Shown piece after piece: positions 17,291 through 25,914 of a stretch of DNA of 55,719 nt (the stretch's first letter is position 1; each line of letters begins with the position of its first letter). The notes beneath the pieces were generated by a model. The model ran no database searches. It had not been told where the DNA came from and worked only from the letters and a program-made list of their open reading frames with translations. The translations under genes were made by a program, and so were the position numbers. Origin of the DNA: Clostridia bacterium (GTDB lineage: Bacteria > Bacillota_A > Clostridia > Christensenellales > Aristaeellaceae); NCBI GenBank assembly GCA_025997215.1, contig BNUH01000012.1, positions 1-55,719 of the forward strand. Reading direction: 5' to 3'.

Positions 17291-17476
17291 ATGAACGATC
17301 CCCTTTACCTGCGCGGTTATCAGGAGCTAGCGAAATATCTGAATATCGGTGTCGAAACCGCTCGTGTAATGCTACTCGAACCGGAATTCCCAGTAATTAC
17401 CCTCAGCCCACGTGTACGACTCATCAAAATAGCCGCGCTGGAAGAATGGTTACTCGCAAGTAAAGAGCTTGACTAA
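17291..17476 (+). CDS. Excisionase-like helix-turn-helix protein, element 1 (61 aa)
   Basis: A short winged-helix DNA-binding protein with a Y-L-R-G-Y-Q-E-L-A-K-Y-L-N-I-G-V-E-T-A-R motif, then KIAALEEWL, typical of excisionase/MerR-like DNA-binding domains (HTH_17 type). GAGGTGA is 4 bases upstream of ATG 17291. The integrase gene starts 59 bases downstream. A close copy stands in the same place in element 2 (32866-33063), with about 80 percent identical residues by eye. It probably directs integrase toward excision by bending the attachment-site arms. Confidence 0.85.
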   Translation: MNDPLYLRGYQELAKYLNIGVETARVMLLEPEFPVITLSPRVRLIKIAALEEWLLASKELD

Positions 17477-17535
17477 CGCGACTTATTATGGCTTTATAAG
17501 ATAGGAAGAGATTTTTTCGAGGGAGGGAAACGACT

Positions 17536-18626
17536 ATGCCTAAACGACGTGCAAACGGCGAGGGCGGCATGCCTTGTGTCCGCAAGGACGGACGCTGGCA
17601 AGCGCACTACACCGCCTATGACAAGACTGGCGAGCGGGTACTCAAAACAGTTATGGGCCGCTCACAAACGGAATGCGCGAAGAAGATCCAGAATATTGTT
17701 CATCAAATGAACACAGGTGTCTATGTTTCACCGGAAAAGGTCACATTCAAAACATGGGTGATGAACTGGTTTAAGCTTTATGGTGAACCCAGATGGAATA
17801 GCCAGCAAACAAGAAAAACCCATCTACAAAATATCGAAAAGCACTTGATTCCAGCGTTTGGACGTGTTAGACTACAGAAGTTGGAACCGCCGCGCATTCA
17901 GTCGTTCTTCAATCAATTGAGCAAAGAAGGCAAGAAATCCTCCACTGTGCGGAAAATCATGGAGCCGAAGACGGGATGTCTGAAGAAGGCGGCGCAATTA
18001 AGTATGATAAACTCGAATCCATGCGATAAAGTTGAACTGCCGCCGCTGCGTCAGGAAGAGGTAAAGCATCTTGATCATGACGAGGTCGAGGTTGTGCTGG
18101 GTGAGTTTCCGGATTCCACGCATGGCAGGATTTGCGAGTTTATCCTGCACACCGGTCTTCGCGCGGCAGAGATCGCGGGGCTGCAATGGGCGGACGTCGA
18201 CTTCAAAAACAGGCTCATCCATATCAAACGGACTGCTCACTACCAGAAATTGGTTGAGAATGGCATCAAGGCCAAACACCAATCGCTTGTGATCGCTCCG
18301 ACAAAGACGACCAACAGCGACCGTGATGTCCCACTGAACGATGATGCGGTTGAGTTGTTACAGGAACAGCTGGTTGTGCAGCGTCACGAGAATCAGAATA
18401 AGGGATGGAAAGGTGTATTGCCCGGTGCGAAGGGGATGTGGGTATTTGCCAGCAGGGTGGGAACCTGCATCCAGATGGACAACACCGTTCGGACGTTAGA
18501 GCGGATGCTGAAAGACATGGATGTGAAGAGGGTGACGGTTCATCCGTTGCGCCACTCATGCTTTACAGAGATGAATTACTCAGGCGTTGATCCGAGGACA
18601 ATCTCTGAGATCGCTGGCCACAAGAA
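17536..18626 (+). pseudogene. Tyrosine integrase of element 1, 5' part (split by serine-recombinase element)
   Basis: Residues 1-60 form the arm-binding domain (GEGGMPCVRKDGRWQAHYTA), 75-160 the SAM-like core-binding domain, and the rest the catalytic domain with the first arginine in HTGLRAAEIAGLQW, the H-P-L-R-H-S box and the G-H-K box. The frame then reads into the inserted element and stops at 18642, before the catalytic tyrosine. The missing end lies 4.13 kb away at 22757-22859. Joining 18626 to 22757 restores an uninterrupted 397-aa integrase. As it stands the enzyme is inactive. AGGGAGGG precedes ATG 17536. Confidence 0.92.
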
Positions 18627-18650
18627 TGTGTGCTGTAATTAAGGATAACA
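18601..18650. other. attL of the inserted serine-recombinase element
   Basis: The integrase half ends GGCCACAAG, then the two-base core AA at 18625-18626. To the right is a 24-base half site TGTGTGCTGT plus AATTAAGGATAACA (18627-18650). The half site is the mirror of the one at 22731-22754 with 21 of 24 positions matching. Position of the core is chosen because it makes both half sites equal in length and restores the integrase frame. Confidence 0.75.
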
Positions 18651-18731
18651 AAAATCTTAGTGTATATATGTATGAGATTAGCATTTATTTGTTTTAATAA
18701 ACATCTAGTTAGATAAGTCACCATACCGGAA

Positions 18732-19577
18732 TTAAATAAATCTCTCCAAAAAAACTCCTAGAACACCTTCAGGCGTCGCAGGTCTGTAATGATCATAAAT
18801 CGCATTTGTTAATTCATCAAAACACTCGCTAATGATATTTTCAGTAATTTTTGTTGACAATAGTTGATTTTTCCATGATTCGATTATTATTTTCTTTTCT
18901 CCTTCAGTATTACACTTATGGATTAACGCACGGTTCAATATATCATAAGAGCCAAGATACCATGAAGCCAAATTTTTTGACCATTCTAACTCATCAGAAT
19001 CCGAACAATTTTCGATAAACTTGCTTATCGCATTATTTAATATATCAATTAATTTTACAGATCTGGCGGTGAGTAATTTGTATGAGTTTTTATAATTAAA
19101 AGCAGAATTGTTGTTACTTTTTAAGTGCGGGAACACACACCAGTTGTCTTTTTGTGGTCCTAATCCTCTACATACCTTATCAGACTCATAAAAACTACAG
19201 ATTTTGTTATGACAAAAGCTACTGCGTAGCTCTCTAATTGCGTTTATATAGCTATTACAAAATGCTCTATCATTATTACTTAAAATCGCATTGTTATCGA
19301 TATTTTTTGCACTCATAATGTCGAGCAATGGTTTTGTTTCAGTAAGATTTCTTGCTGAATTATAATATTTCTTAAATGTTTTATAAAGATACGGCATGCA
19401 ATCGACAAACAATGAATAAATATTAATTATATCATACCAAAATATCATTTCGATCGGTGCATTATTAGGAACTATCTTGGTATGAAATTCATCAGCAAAA
19501 AATAGACTAGGCCGTTTACATTTTTTATTCCATTCTGATAAGTTATTAACTAAATATGATGATATTGTTTCCATAAC
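18732..19577 (-). CDS. Uncharacterised 281-aa protein, second cargo gene
   Basis: Lysine-, asparagine- and serine-rich soluble protein with no recognised domain. Visible landmarks are an aromatic middle (IEMIFWYDIINIYSLFVDC), an RELRSSFCHNKI stretch and a D-E-L-E-W-S-K helix. The H-N in a helix context is reminiscent of HEPN-like proteins (R-x-x-x-H), but the spacing is only suggestive. I start at ATG 19577 because GAGGA lies 7 bases upstream and it begins 7 bases after the stop of the upstream gene; the longer frame from 19637 would overlap that gene. It forms a two-gene operon with the larger cargo protein. Confidence 0.6.
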   Translation of the reverse strand, partial: VMETISSYLVNNLSEWNKKCKRPSLFFADEFHTKIVPNNAPIEMIFWYDIINIYSLFVDCMPYLYKTFKKYYNSARNLTETKPLLDIMSAKNIDNNAILSNNDRAFCNSYINAIRELRSSFCHNKICSFYESDKVCRGLGPQKDNWCVFPHLKSNNNSAFNYKNSYKLLTARSVKLIDILNNAISKFIENCSDSDELEWSKNLASWYLGSYDILNRALIHKCNTEGEKKIIIESWKNQLLSTKITENIISECFDELTNAIYDHYRPATPEGVLGVFLERFI

Positions 19578-19584
19578 TTTTTCC

Positions 19585-21471
19585 TCACTGCCTATATATT
19601 TGGAATCCGGAAAATGATGTAGAAACTGATATGTCATAGAATATCTCGTTGTCTTTCAGTTGATTTGCAAGCCTCCCAATTTTTTCAGCACGAAAGAATA
19701 TCTCATTTGAAAAACCCGAGTCTGAAATAGTCATGTAGCCTTGATTTCTTTCAACATTATAATGTCCGCGTAACCTACCTGTAAATTTAAGTGGTTCTCC
19801 ATTTTGATTACAAATACTATATAATGCTCTCTTCTCTGCTGTTAATGCTTTTCTTAATTCTTCAAAGAGTTTTTGACATTCATGGCGTTTCTCAGGAATG
19901 TGTGCACTGCACAGTGCTAAAAGGTAAACAATCATAGGAGGTCTAAAAATACATAATTCATCTAGATATATTTCTGCTGCATTATATATATCAATCCACG
20001 ACTCAATAGCTAAACCGATACATTCATGTTCTTTTTGAGGAATTGTTGGCTTCTTACTTGAACAGAGCCATAAGGTGTTTACAAACATATACATACAAGC
20101 AGAATCTTTTTCAACTATTGCTCTATACTTTTCATCATTCAACAATGCAAGTATTTCACGACACTTTTTGAGAGAAGTTGCACTACCTGTCAAAGGCTTA
20201 TTGAAATATATCCTGTTCTTTCCAATACCGCTGATTTGTTTTACTTTAAAGTATAAACCATACGCCTTACCATCTTCAATACTTTTTTCGAATCTATCCT
20301 CATTAAGACTGATTTTATCGATTAATGTATCGATCTTAGCTAGTACATTTTCATCAAACTTTGTTGAAGAATTGTCATCGAATCTAGCATCCTTAAATTC
20401 ATTTTCGACTAAGTCTCGTGTTTCACCCAATTTTTTTAAAGAGTGGATTTTATTATCTTCATCGGTCATGCTTTCAATTGCATATACACCAGCCCATAAA
20501 TATGCTGTATAAGCAAAAGCGTTTTTAGGGTACTTATCAATTACTTGTTTCATTTTTCTTTCAATACCCATGAATGAATAATCTGCTGACGGAGTACCTG
20601 CAAATTCAGAAATACGGTTACACAACAAAGCCCATTCTACGTAGAGATTTGCTTTTGACGCATTCATCTCATCTGAGACTAAATCATTAATATATGATTC
20701 TGCCAAAACTCGTAGATTATTTAGTCTTGTTATTCTTTCGCTATCATTAAGCCATTCACCACGTACACTCACTTCTCTTGCAAGCGTAATTTCAGGTATG
20801 ATCAAATCATAGCAACCACCTTTTCTTCTAAATTGACTAAGATTTTCAATTAGGCTATCAAATTCCTGATTGTCATTTCTCCACAGTGAAACGTTAGCTC
20901 TGAAATTATTCGGGCCAATTCGTCGGAGCATATTCTGTATAGCTGTTATTTCAGATCGATCACCACTTGGTGAAATATGATCGATTATATTAGTCAATAC
21001 ATCCATATGGTTTCTATTGTATAAATCTAATAATAATTTAGCTTCTAACTCACTTCTAATTTCAACAGCTGGTTCTCCATCCAAATTACTTGAATGTAAT
21101 AATAATGAGTTGCTCATAATTGCTCTAAAAATGCGTGTTGATAGATCGTTAACCGATCCAAACATTCTGAGTGCTATTGATATTGGAAGTTTTTCACCAT
21201 AAATCTTACAAAACGCAATGCTGCAAAGAATATCTTCTAGTTCTTTTTTATGAACATCTTTCTCTTCCTCTTGATTATAAGTATCGAATATCTGCCATTC
21301 AAACTTCTCTGCTAATTTTCTTAACTGTATAACTAATGCAGAATTAAGCCTTTCATCTGCTTCCTCTTTACTAATAATAGCTAACTCCTTTATTGTGCCC
21401 TCAATGTTCCCCTCAGCCTCGCGTCTTAGACCACGCTTTATAGCTAAATGAAGTGCACTGAATTGGTACAA
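19585..21471 (-). CDS. Large cargo protein resembling the C-terminal part of a STAND-type ATPase, about 628 aa
   Basis: The protein is mainly helical. Its N-terminal 150 residues look like the winged-helix region that follows an NTPase domain (ILCSIAFCKIYGEKLPISIA, IRSELEAKLLLDLYNR), then come TPR-like helices. The last 80 residues form a beta-rich OB/cold-shock-like unit (GRLRGHYNVERNQGYMTISD, then IFFRAEKIG). No Walker A is present. Its 5' end lies exactly where the serine recombinase fragment begins: the AAGGAG ribosome site belongs to recombinase sequence and points to TTG 21471 at 8 bases spacing, or GTG 21480. It is therefore probably the truncated back half of a larger defence-type ATPase. 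Confidence 0.5.
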   Translation of the reverse strand: MYQFSALHLAIKRGLRREAEGNIEGTIKELAIISKEEADERLNSALVIQLRKLAEKFEWQIFDTYNQEEEKDVHKKELEDILCSIAFCKIYGEKLPISIALRMFGSVNDLSTRIFRAIMSNSLLLHSSNLDGEPAVEIRSELEAKLLLDLYNRNHMDVLTNIIDHISPSGDRSEITAIQNMLRRIGPNNFRANVSLWRNDNQEFDSLIENLSQFRRKGGCYDLIIPEITLAREVSVRGEWLNDSERITRLNNLRVLAESYINDLVSDEMNASKANLYVEWALLCNRISEFAGTPSADYSFMGIERKMKQVIDKYPKNAFAYTAYLWAGVYAIESMTDEDNKIHSLKKLGETRDLVENEFKDARFDDNSSTKFDENVLAKIDTLIDKISLNEDRFEKSIEDGKAYGLYFKVKQISGIGKNRIYFNKPLTGSATSLKKCREILALLNDEKYRAIVEKDSACMYMFVNTLWLCSSKKPTIPQKEHECIGLAIESWIDIYNAAEIYLDELCIFRPPMIVYLLALCSAHIPEKRHECQKLFEELRKALTAEKRALYSICNQNGEPLKFTGRLRGHYNVERNQGYMTISDSGFSNEIFFRAEKIGRLANQLKDNEIFYDISVSTSFSGFQIYRQ

Positions 21472-21472
21472 C

Positions 21473-22716
21473 GACTTCACTCCTTTTAGAAATATAATTA
21501 ACGAATGGTACGCAAAGGATACAAGTAAGAAAATACGCGCGGTACTAAAAGCTAAGTCACAAGCTGGTAACTATCACACCTTAGCAAGATTACCATATGG
21601 TTATATACAATGTCCTGATCAGCCAGGGCAAATTATGATAGATGAAGAAACCGCACCGATTGTTAGTGAGATGTTTTCATTGTTAATTGCAGGAACACCA
21701 AGGTCGCGAATCGCTAAAATACTCAACGAACGGAGAGTATTAACACCTTTTATGCTTTATAAATCCCGTCATCCTGAACTTTCCACACGTGAATCAACAG
21801 GTTGGTCATGTGGTCTTGTTACTAGTATTTTAACTAATCCTATGTACATAGGTACATTGATTAGAAATAAGTGTGTTAAAAAATCATACAAGGATCATCG
21901 AAAAAACAAGTTGCCGCCAAGTGAATGGTTCGTTTTTGAGAATAAGCATAGTCCAATTATTGATAAAGAAACATTTGAAACAGCACAAAAACTCTGTAAT
22001 GGACGACGCAAACCCAGTAAAATGGGCGAACCTGGGTCATTAAATGGACTCCTGTATTGCGGAGATTGTGGACACAAAATGCATATATCGCAAACCAGAT
22101 CGCGGCCGCGCAGCTGCCATTACTTTATATGCAGTAAATACCGCTCGGATGATAGACCCGTTTCTTGTACTGCGCATAGAATCCAAATTGACATAATCGA
22201 AGAACTTGCGGTGCGGGAACTGCGGACTGTTATAGGTTTTGCGATAAATGACAGGGAAGAATTCATTGCAAAAATTAGCAGAATACAAGCAAGGCAGCCG
22301 AACAAAAACTAAAGAGAGCGCGTAAGGACTGCGATGCTGCCGAATCCAGAATTGCCGCACTTGATAGAATCATCTCGCGGTTGTATGAGGATAATGTAAC
22401 TGGAAAGATCAGTGATGAGCGTTTCTCAAAAATGTCGGCTGATTATGAGAAAGAGCAGGCAGAATTAAGAAACAGTTTCATCCAACTGAAAAATGAAGTT
22501 ATGTCGATACAAACACAAAACGAGAAGAGCGACAGTTTTCTCCGGCTGGTAGACAAATATAGCGAGTTTGATACTTTGACACCGGAAATAGCCAGAACCT
22601 TCTTTGAGAAAATCATTATATTCGAAGGTGTTAAGTCTCAGTCTGGTAAGCTTGTAAACCATCGGATCGACTTTATGTTCAATTACATAGGGCAATTCCC
22701 AAAAGATAATTCGTAA
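21473..22716 (+). pseudogene. Serine recombinase, catalytic domain missing and one frameshift
   Basis: The frame opens with DFTPFRNIINEWYAKDTSKK, the segment that follows the catalytic domain in large serine recombinases. Next come the Recombinase domain (GLVTSILTNPMYIGTLIRNK), the zinc ribbon (LLYCGDCGHKM ... CHYFICSKYR ... CTAHRI) and the coiled-coil and C-terminal parts (FFEKIIIFEGVKSQSGK). The N-terminal 130-150 residues with the nucleophilic serine are absent, replaced by cargo DNA. A single missing base near 22290-22300 shifts the frame: before it the frame ends RQPNKN, after it AAEQKLKRARKDCDAAESRI continues. The element cannot move itself. Confidence 0.9.
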
Positions 22717-22730
22717 GGGCGGCTATCCAA

Positions 22731-22780
22731 TGTTATCCTTAATTGCGGCATACAAAGGTTTCGTTCACGCTTCAGGTTTA
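22731..22780. other. attR of the inserted serine-recombinase element
   Basis: Half site TGTTATCCTTAATT plus GCGGCATACA (22731-22754), then core AA (22755-22756), then integrase sequence GGTTTCGTTCACGC. The 14-base outer part is an exact mirror of 18637-18650. Confidence 0.75.
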
Positions 22781-22859
22781 TGTGCACAGTAATATCGAAA
22801 CCAAGCGCGGAGCGGTTCAAAAGTTGCAGGATCTCAATAGGCATAGAAAAGCACTGTGA
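22757..22859 (+). pseudogene. Tyrosine integrase of element 1, 3' part with catalytic tyrosine
   Basis: The 34 residues read VSFTLQVYVHSNIETKRGAV and end NRHRKAL. VYVHS contains the nucleophilic tyrosine and the preceding V-S-F-T-L-Q is the usual run after the G-H-K box in this integrase group. It joins in frame to 17536-18626 when the 4.13-kb element is removed. A terminator follows at once. Confidence 0.9.
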
Positions 22860-22866
22860 TGATTTG

Positions 22867-22896
22867 CCCAGCCAGAAATGGCTGGGTTCTTTTTTT
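22867..22896 (+). terminator. Rho-independent terminator of integrase 1
   Basis: CCCAGCCAGAAATGGCTGGG forms an 8-bp stem with a 4-base loop (22867-22886), followed by TTCTTTTTTT. It lies 8 bases past the integrase stop codon. Confidence 0.9.
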
Positions 22897-23120
22897 GTTT
22901 GTATCTAACCTCCGAGGCTGGTAAGCTTATGAGATTCTATAAAGTAACCAGTTTCGGTGGATAGAAAGGTTCGGGCATTACTTTGGGCTCCCGATTTTCA
23001 GGACGCCCTCCTACAGGAAATATATAAACTTATACCTGCCATGGCGGGTAGTTTTATAAGGGTATCTATAGCTTACCAGCCATGTAAGTTATAAAGGTTA
23101 TGTTCACCAAACCGTGTTTT
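22897..23120. other. Gene-free interval between two copies of one terminator
   Basis: No coding frame is seen. A partial dyad around CCTGCCATGGCGGG lies near 23035-23050. The stretch is bounded by two copies of the same 20-base hairpin. Confidence 0.4.
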
Positions 23121-23152
23121 AGCCCAGCCAGAAATGGCTGGGCTATTTTTTT
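23121..23152 (+). terminator. Second copy of the integrase terminator
   Basis: AGCCCAGCCAGAAATGGCTG followed by GGCT and ATTTTTTT repeats the 22867 hairpin almost exactly (stem plus two extra base pairs). The duplication suggests a small direct duplication at the 3' end of the integrase region. Confidence 0.8.
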
Positions 23153-23159
23153 GTGCAAA

Positions 23160-23547
23160 AATACATGAAAACGATCGTTACGATGACGATTATTTCAGCA
23201 CTTTAACTAGGACAATTCAACCAATAATTAATCCTCAATAGTCCACGATAATCCTCGTTAATCCTCATGCGATATTTGTCAAATCCATTCGACATTAATC
23301 TTTCCTCAAACTGCACCTAATTTGCACCTAACCAGGCCATGGATTGCAATGGACTATTGGGGATTATCGAGGATTCGGTGTCCAGTAAGGCATACAACCA
23401 ACAATTGTGACTGTAGAATTTGTCGACACCGCAAGATCGCTACTTCAATCCTGCATTTTTCTTAGATTTAGTCCACATTAATCCATGATAATCCCTAAAT
23501 TAGGGCTTGCAATTTCCAGAAAATGCGTTATAATAAACACTGTGTGT
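23160..23547. other. Right attachment arm of element 1 and tRNA leader
   Basis: No gene. This 390-bp stretch is homologous to 36170-36561. It holds the paired TGCACCT repeats, several AATCC-type repeats (AGTCCACGATAATCC near 23240 and its mirror near 23355), TTCGACA-type motifs, and the tRNA promoter TTGCAA (23507-23512) / TATAAT (23529-23534). The same parts in the same order precede the complete tRNA, so it is best read as the element arm of a recombined attachment site. Confidence 0.7.
23312..23333. repeat. Paired TGCACCT direct repeats, arm copy 1
   Basis: TGCACCTAATTTGCACCTAA contains two TGCACCT units spaced by 11 bases. The same pair lies at 23716-23738 and 36326-36347, that is on both sides of the tRNA core of element 2 and at the right end of element 1. 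They are candidate arm-type binding sites for the integrase N-terminal domain. Confidence 0.7.
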
Positions 23548-23594
23548 GGGGTTATAGCTCAGTTGGTTAGAGCGTTACGTTGACATCGTAAAGG
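23548..23594 (+). pseudogene. Truncated tRNA-Val (5' 47 nt), junction of elements 1 and 2
   Basis: Forty-six of 47 bases match the complete tRNA-Val(GAC) at 36562-36638, including the promoter ahead of it, acceptor 5' strand, D-arm and whole anticodon arm (anticodon GAC at 23582-23584). After GTAAAGG the sequence becomes unrelated and the T-arm and acceptor 3' strand are missing, so no functional tRNA can form. The break just after the anticodon stem fits strand exchange in the anticodon arm by a tyrosine integrase. Confidence 0.9.
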
Positions 23595-24012
23595 GCATTG
23601 AGTATATTCGGGGCAGAATTAGCAAAGTGCGAATCGAGAAAAGCGAGTAAAATAGCCACTTTTTAGGAATTTGGTTGCTGGTCGGCGATCAGATTTAGCA
23701 AGAGATATAGTGAAGTTGCACCTAGTTTGCACCTGGTTGAAGGGTAAGCTGATTGCATGAGGTGTTAGTAGCGACTAACGATGTCGAATAATTGTCAGGT
23801 GGTTAAAAAAGCTAGGCGCGAAGCCATTTTTTCGATTCGACATTGATGACAGATTGGGGTTGTGGGATTCGACATGGGTGAGTGAATAGTGGTAATAATG
23901 CTATAATGCAAGTCGGTTTGTCGAATCTTGCACAGGTTTTTTCGAATTGTCATACCTACGTATTTATCGAGGTTAGCCGTGCCGCGCACAGTATACATGA
24001 ATTTAAGCACAA
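23595..24012. other. Left attachment arm of element 2
   Basis: No gene is seen. It holds the paired TTGCACCT repeats (23716-23738), a GTTAGTAGCGACTAAC palindrome (23764-23779) and a cluster of TTCGACA/TGTCGAA motifs (near 23782, 23834, 23867 and 23911). This arrangement fits a long integrase/excisionase-binding arm. Confidence 0.55.
23716..23738. repeat. Paired TTGCACCT direct repeats, arm copy 2
   Basis: TTGCACCTAGTTTGCACCT, 120 bases to the right of the tRNA core at the left end of element 2, in the same orientation as the copies at 23312 and 36326. Confidence 0.7.
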
Positions 24013-25575
24013 TCAAACCACATCCTTATAGGCTACAATTACTTCGTGTATCTCGATTCCGTTATGATTGAATACACGCCCCTCACGCGGTGCCTTTGCC
24101 TGATCGCAGAAGCTCACGAGATACCCCTTCTCCCGGTGACGTGCACGTGCATAGCGAGCCAGCTGATCAACTCCGCTATTTTCGTAAGCCTTGCCTCGCC
24201 AAATCTTTACTTCGATAATATATTCTTGACCTCTATACAGCACCAGGATATCTATTTTCTGCCCGCCGCGAATCTCCGGTTCCAGAAAATAGTTACCAGT
24301 GCCGTTGATGATTGGTTTAATGAATCCCAGCAGTAACCGCCGCGCTTCTCTCTCAAGAAACTTGCTGTCACTGTCACGATACTCGTCCCTCATGAAAACA
24401 GTGAATCGCTCCAGGATCTTATCGAAGTCCAGAACCCCTCCCTTGATGAACTGGGTCAGCTCATCATATGAACGCGTTTCCGCCAGCTTCGATGTTTCTG
24501 AGATCGATATATAGTAGTTCATAAGTCGAGTTGAGAATATTTGATTGGCAATCCTTATTTTGCCATCATTGTGCGAAAATATACCATAGATGATCCCAAG
24601 GTCAAGGCTTGGATCATCTGGGTTATACGTCACCGACTTTCCTTCGAGGACTATACGCTCGACCAAGTTTGAAAACTTCGGATGATTCACCAGATTTTTG
24701 ATCATATCGTCAAAGAGTGTGTTCTTTTCAACCAGCACACGTCGAGCGGCAACGTCGACATCGTCGATTGTCCATCCTTTAGCAGCATCATGAATATGCT
24801 TGCAGAGCAAACTAACCAAGAATGGGTAGCCGTCCGTATACCACCGTATATGCTCAGCTACATCCTGGATACTCATTCCCGTGTGGTAGTCTTCCTCATA
24901 CTCACCAAGCATCCCAGCTATTTCATCGGCTGAGAAGCTCATGTCCAGATAAAACGGCGCTGCAATATTCCACGGGCTGTTATAGGTATGTTTCTCGTCG
25001 GGACGAATCTTTAGCTTAAGGTTCTTTACGTCATATACTCCGGCGAGTATGACGCTCTTGAACGATTCCCCTGTCCCTTGATTGCGCTCTAAATATAGAT
25101 CACGTAGCAGCCCTAAAAAGGCTATGAAGATCTGATTGTCTGAGGCTTTATCAACCTCATCGATTAACAATATAAGACCTTTAGATGCCTGCTCACAAGC
25201 TGTCTGGATCTTGTATCCCAGGTCTCGAAGAGGCAACTCTGGATCAATTGGTGTGCGAAAAACAGCTGCGAGCTTCTCATCAACCTTACGCAATCTGCCA
25301 GCTATATCAAGCGAAACCCCTAAAGCAAGCGTTTGGGGGCTGGAAAAGTATTCGTCACGCCCCTCAAAGCTTAAACGAATGACTATATATTTATTGCTAA
25401 GCAGCTGCGCTAGCGAGTTCAGCGTCGTCGTCTTCCCATACTGCCGCGCACGATTAATGGTGAAGTACTTCCCCTTCTCCACAAGAGTTTCGGCAATCTC
25501 TCGCACCCGTTGGCTTAGATCAACCATGTAGTGATCATTGGGCATGCACAGCCCGTTTATGTTGAAATCTCGCAT
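24013..25575 (-). CDS. AAA-ATPase with C-terminal PD-(D/E)XK nuclease domain, 520 aa
   Basis: The N-terminal half is an AAA-like ATPase: a Walker A variant INRARQYGKTTTLNSL near residue 42, Walker B GLILLIDEVDKA near 135 and an arginine-rich sensor region. The C-terminal 90 residues show a PD-(D/E)XK fold (KIDILVLYRGQEYIIEVKIW, then DQLARYARA). This AAA_ATPase-like/PDDEXK_9 architecture is common and multi-copy in anaerobic bacteria; the biological role is not established, with defence or mobile-element functions proposed. ATG 25575 has AGGAGGG upstream. A second, distant family member lies at 43712-45424. It is the leftmost gene of element 2. Confidence 0.85.
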   Translation of the reverse strand: MRDFNINGLCMPNDHYMVDLSQRVREIAETLVEKGKYFTINRARQYGKTTTLNSLAQLLSNKYIVIRLSFEGRDEYFSSPQTLALGVSLDIAGRLRKVDEKLAAVFRTPIDPELPLRDLGYKIQTACEQASKGLILLIDEVDKASDNQIFIAFLGLLRDLYLERNQGTGESFKSVILAGVYDVKNLKLKIRPDEKHTYNSPWNIAAPFYLDMSFSADEIAGMLGEYEEDYHTGMSIQDVAEHIRWYTDGYPFLVSLLCKHIHDAAKGWTIDDVDVAARRVLVEKNTLFDDMIKNLVNHPKFSNLVERIVLEGKSVTYNPDDPSLDLGIIYGIFSHNDGKIRIANQIFSTRLMNYYISISETSKLAETRSYDELTQFIKGGVLDFDKILERFTVFMRDEYRDSDSKFLEREARRLLLGFIKPIINGTGNYFLEPEIRGGQKIDILVLYRGQEYIIEVKIWRGKAYENSGVDQLARYARARHREKGYLVSFCDQAKAPREGRVFNHNGIEIHEVIVAYKDVV

Positions 25576-25914
25576 CTTGCAAGCCCTCCTAATCAGATTC
25601 AGTATACCATGGTTCGTGGGGAAAGGGAAGCGCTGTGATTGAGATGTTTACATAAGTGTCGAGTAGGGAGCGTTCACACCCGACAAGAAGTGATGCTCCC
25701 CCTCACGGATCCGGACGCATAAGGTAAGTGCATCTATACGCTTTGTCCGCACAGAATCCACCAAATTATTTCTCCACTGTATATAGCGCGGATACTGTGA
25801 ATATCACAAATTCACCCTACAACACCTTGTTCATGCGGATTTCTCCGCACGAACAAAGTGTTTTCTCTATTATAAAGGACGAATAACATTTCATTATCGT
25901 AATTTTACCGTAGT
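25576..25914. other. Gene-free interval with one strong hairpin
   Basis: CTTGTTCATGCGGA (25826-25839) pairs with TCCGCACGAACAAAG (25843-25857) with one mismatch. On the + strand TGTTTTC follows, so it is a poor terminator in either direction. It lies 58 bases past the ABC exporter stop codon and may close that operon. No coding frame is seen. Confidence 0.45.

Larger units (their letters stand above)
18627..22756. mobile_element. 4.13-kb serine-recombinase-type element inserted in integrase 1
   Basis: The element lies inside the integrase at the G-H-K catalytic box. Its two ends carry mirrored 24-base half sites separated in the circular form by an AA core, giving a 50-bp dyad attP as expected for large serine recombinases. 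No terminal transposon repeats or target duplication beyond the 2-bp core are needed. Content: two AT-rich leftward genes (18732-21471) and a rightward, 5'-truncated and frameshifted serine recombinase (21473-22716). Base composition of the cargo is markedly more AT-rich than the host integrase. Confidence 0.85.

Noticed and set aside
18732..19637. Longer start of the second cargo protein at 19637
   Set aside because: It would overlap the upstream gene by 53 bases without a ribosome site, while ATG 19577 has GAGGA at 7 bases.
23220..23500. Short regularly looking repeats near the tRNA as a CRISPR array
   Set aside because: Repeat units are 7-15 bases, spacing is irregular, orientation is mixed and there are no cas genes.
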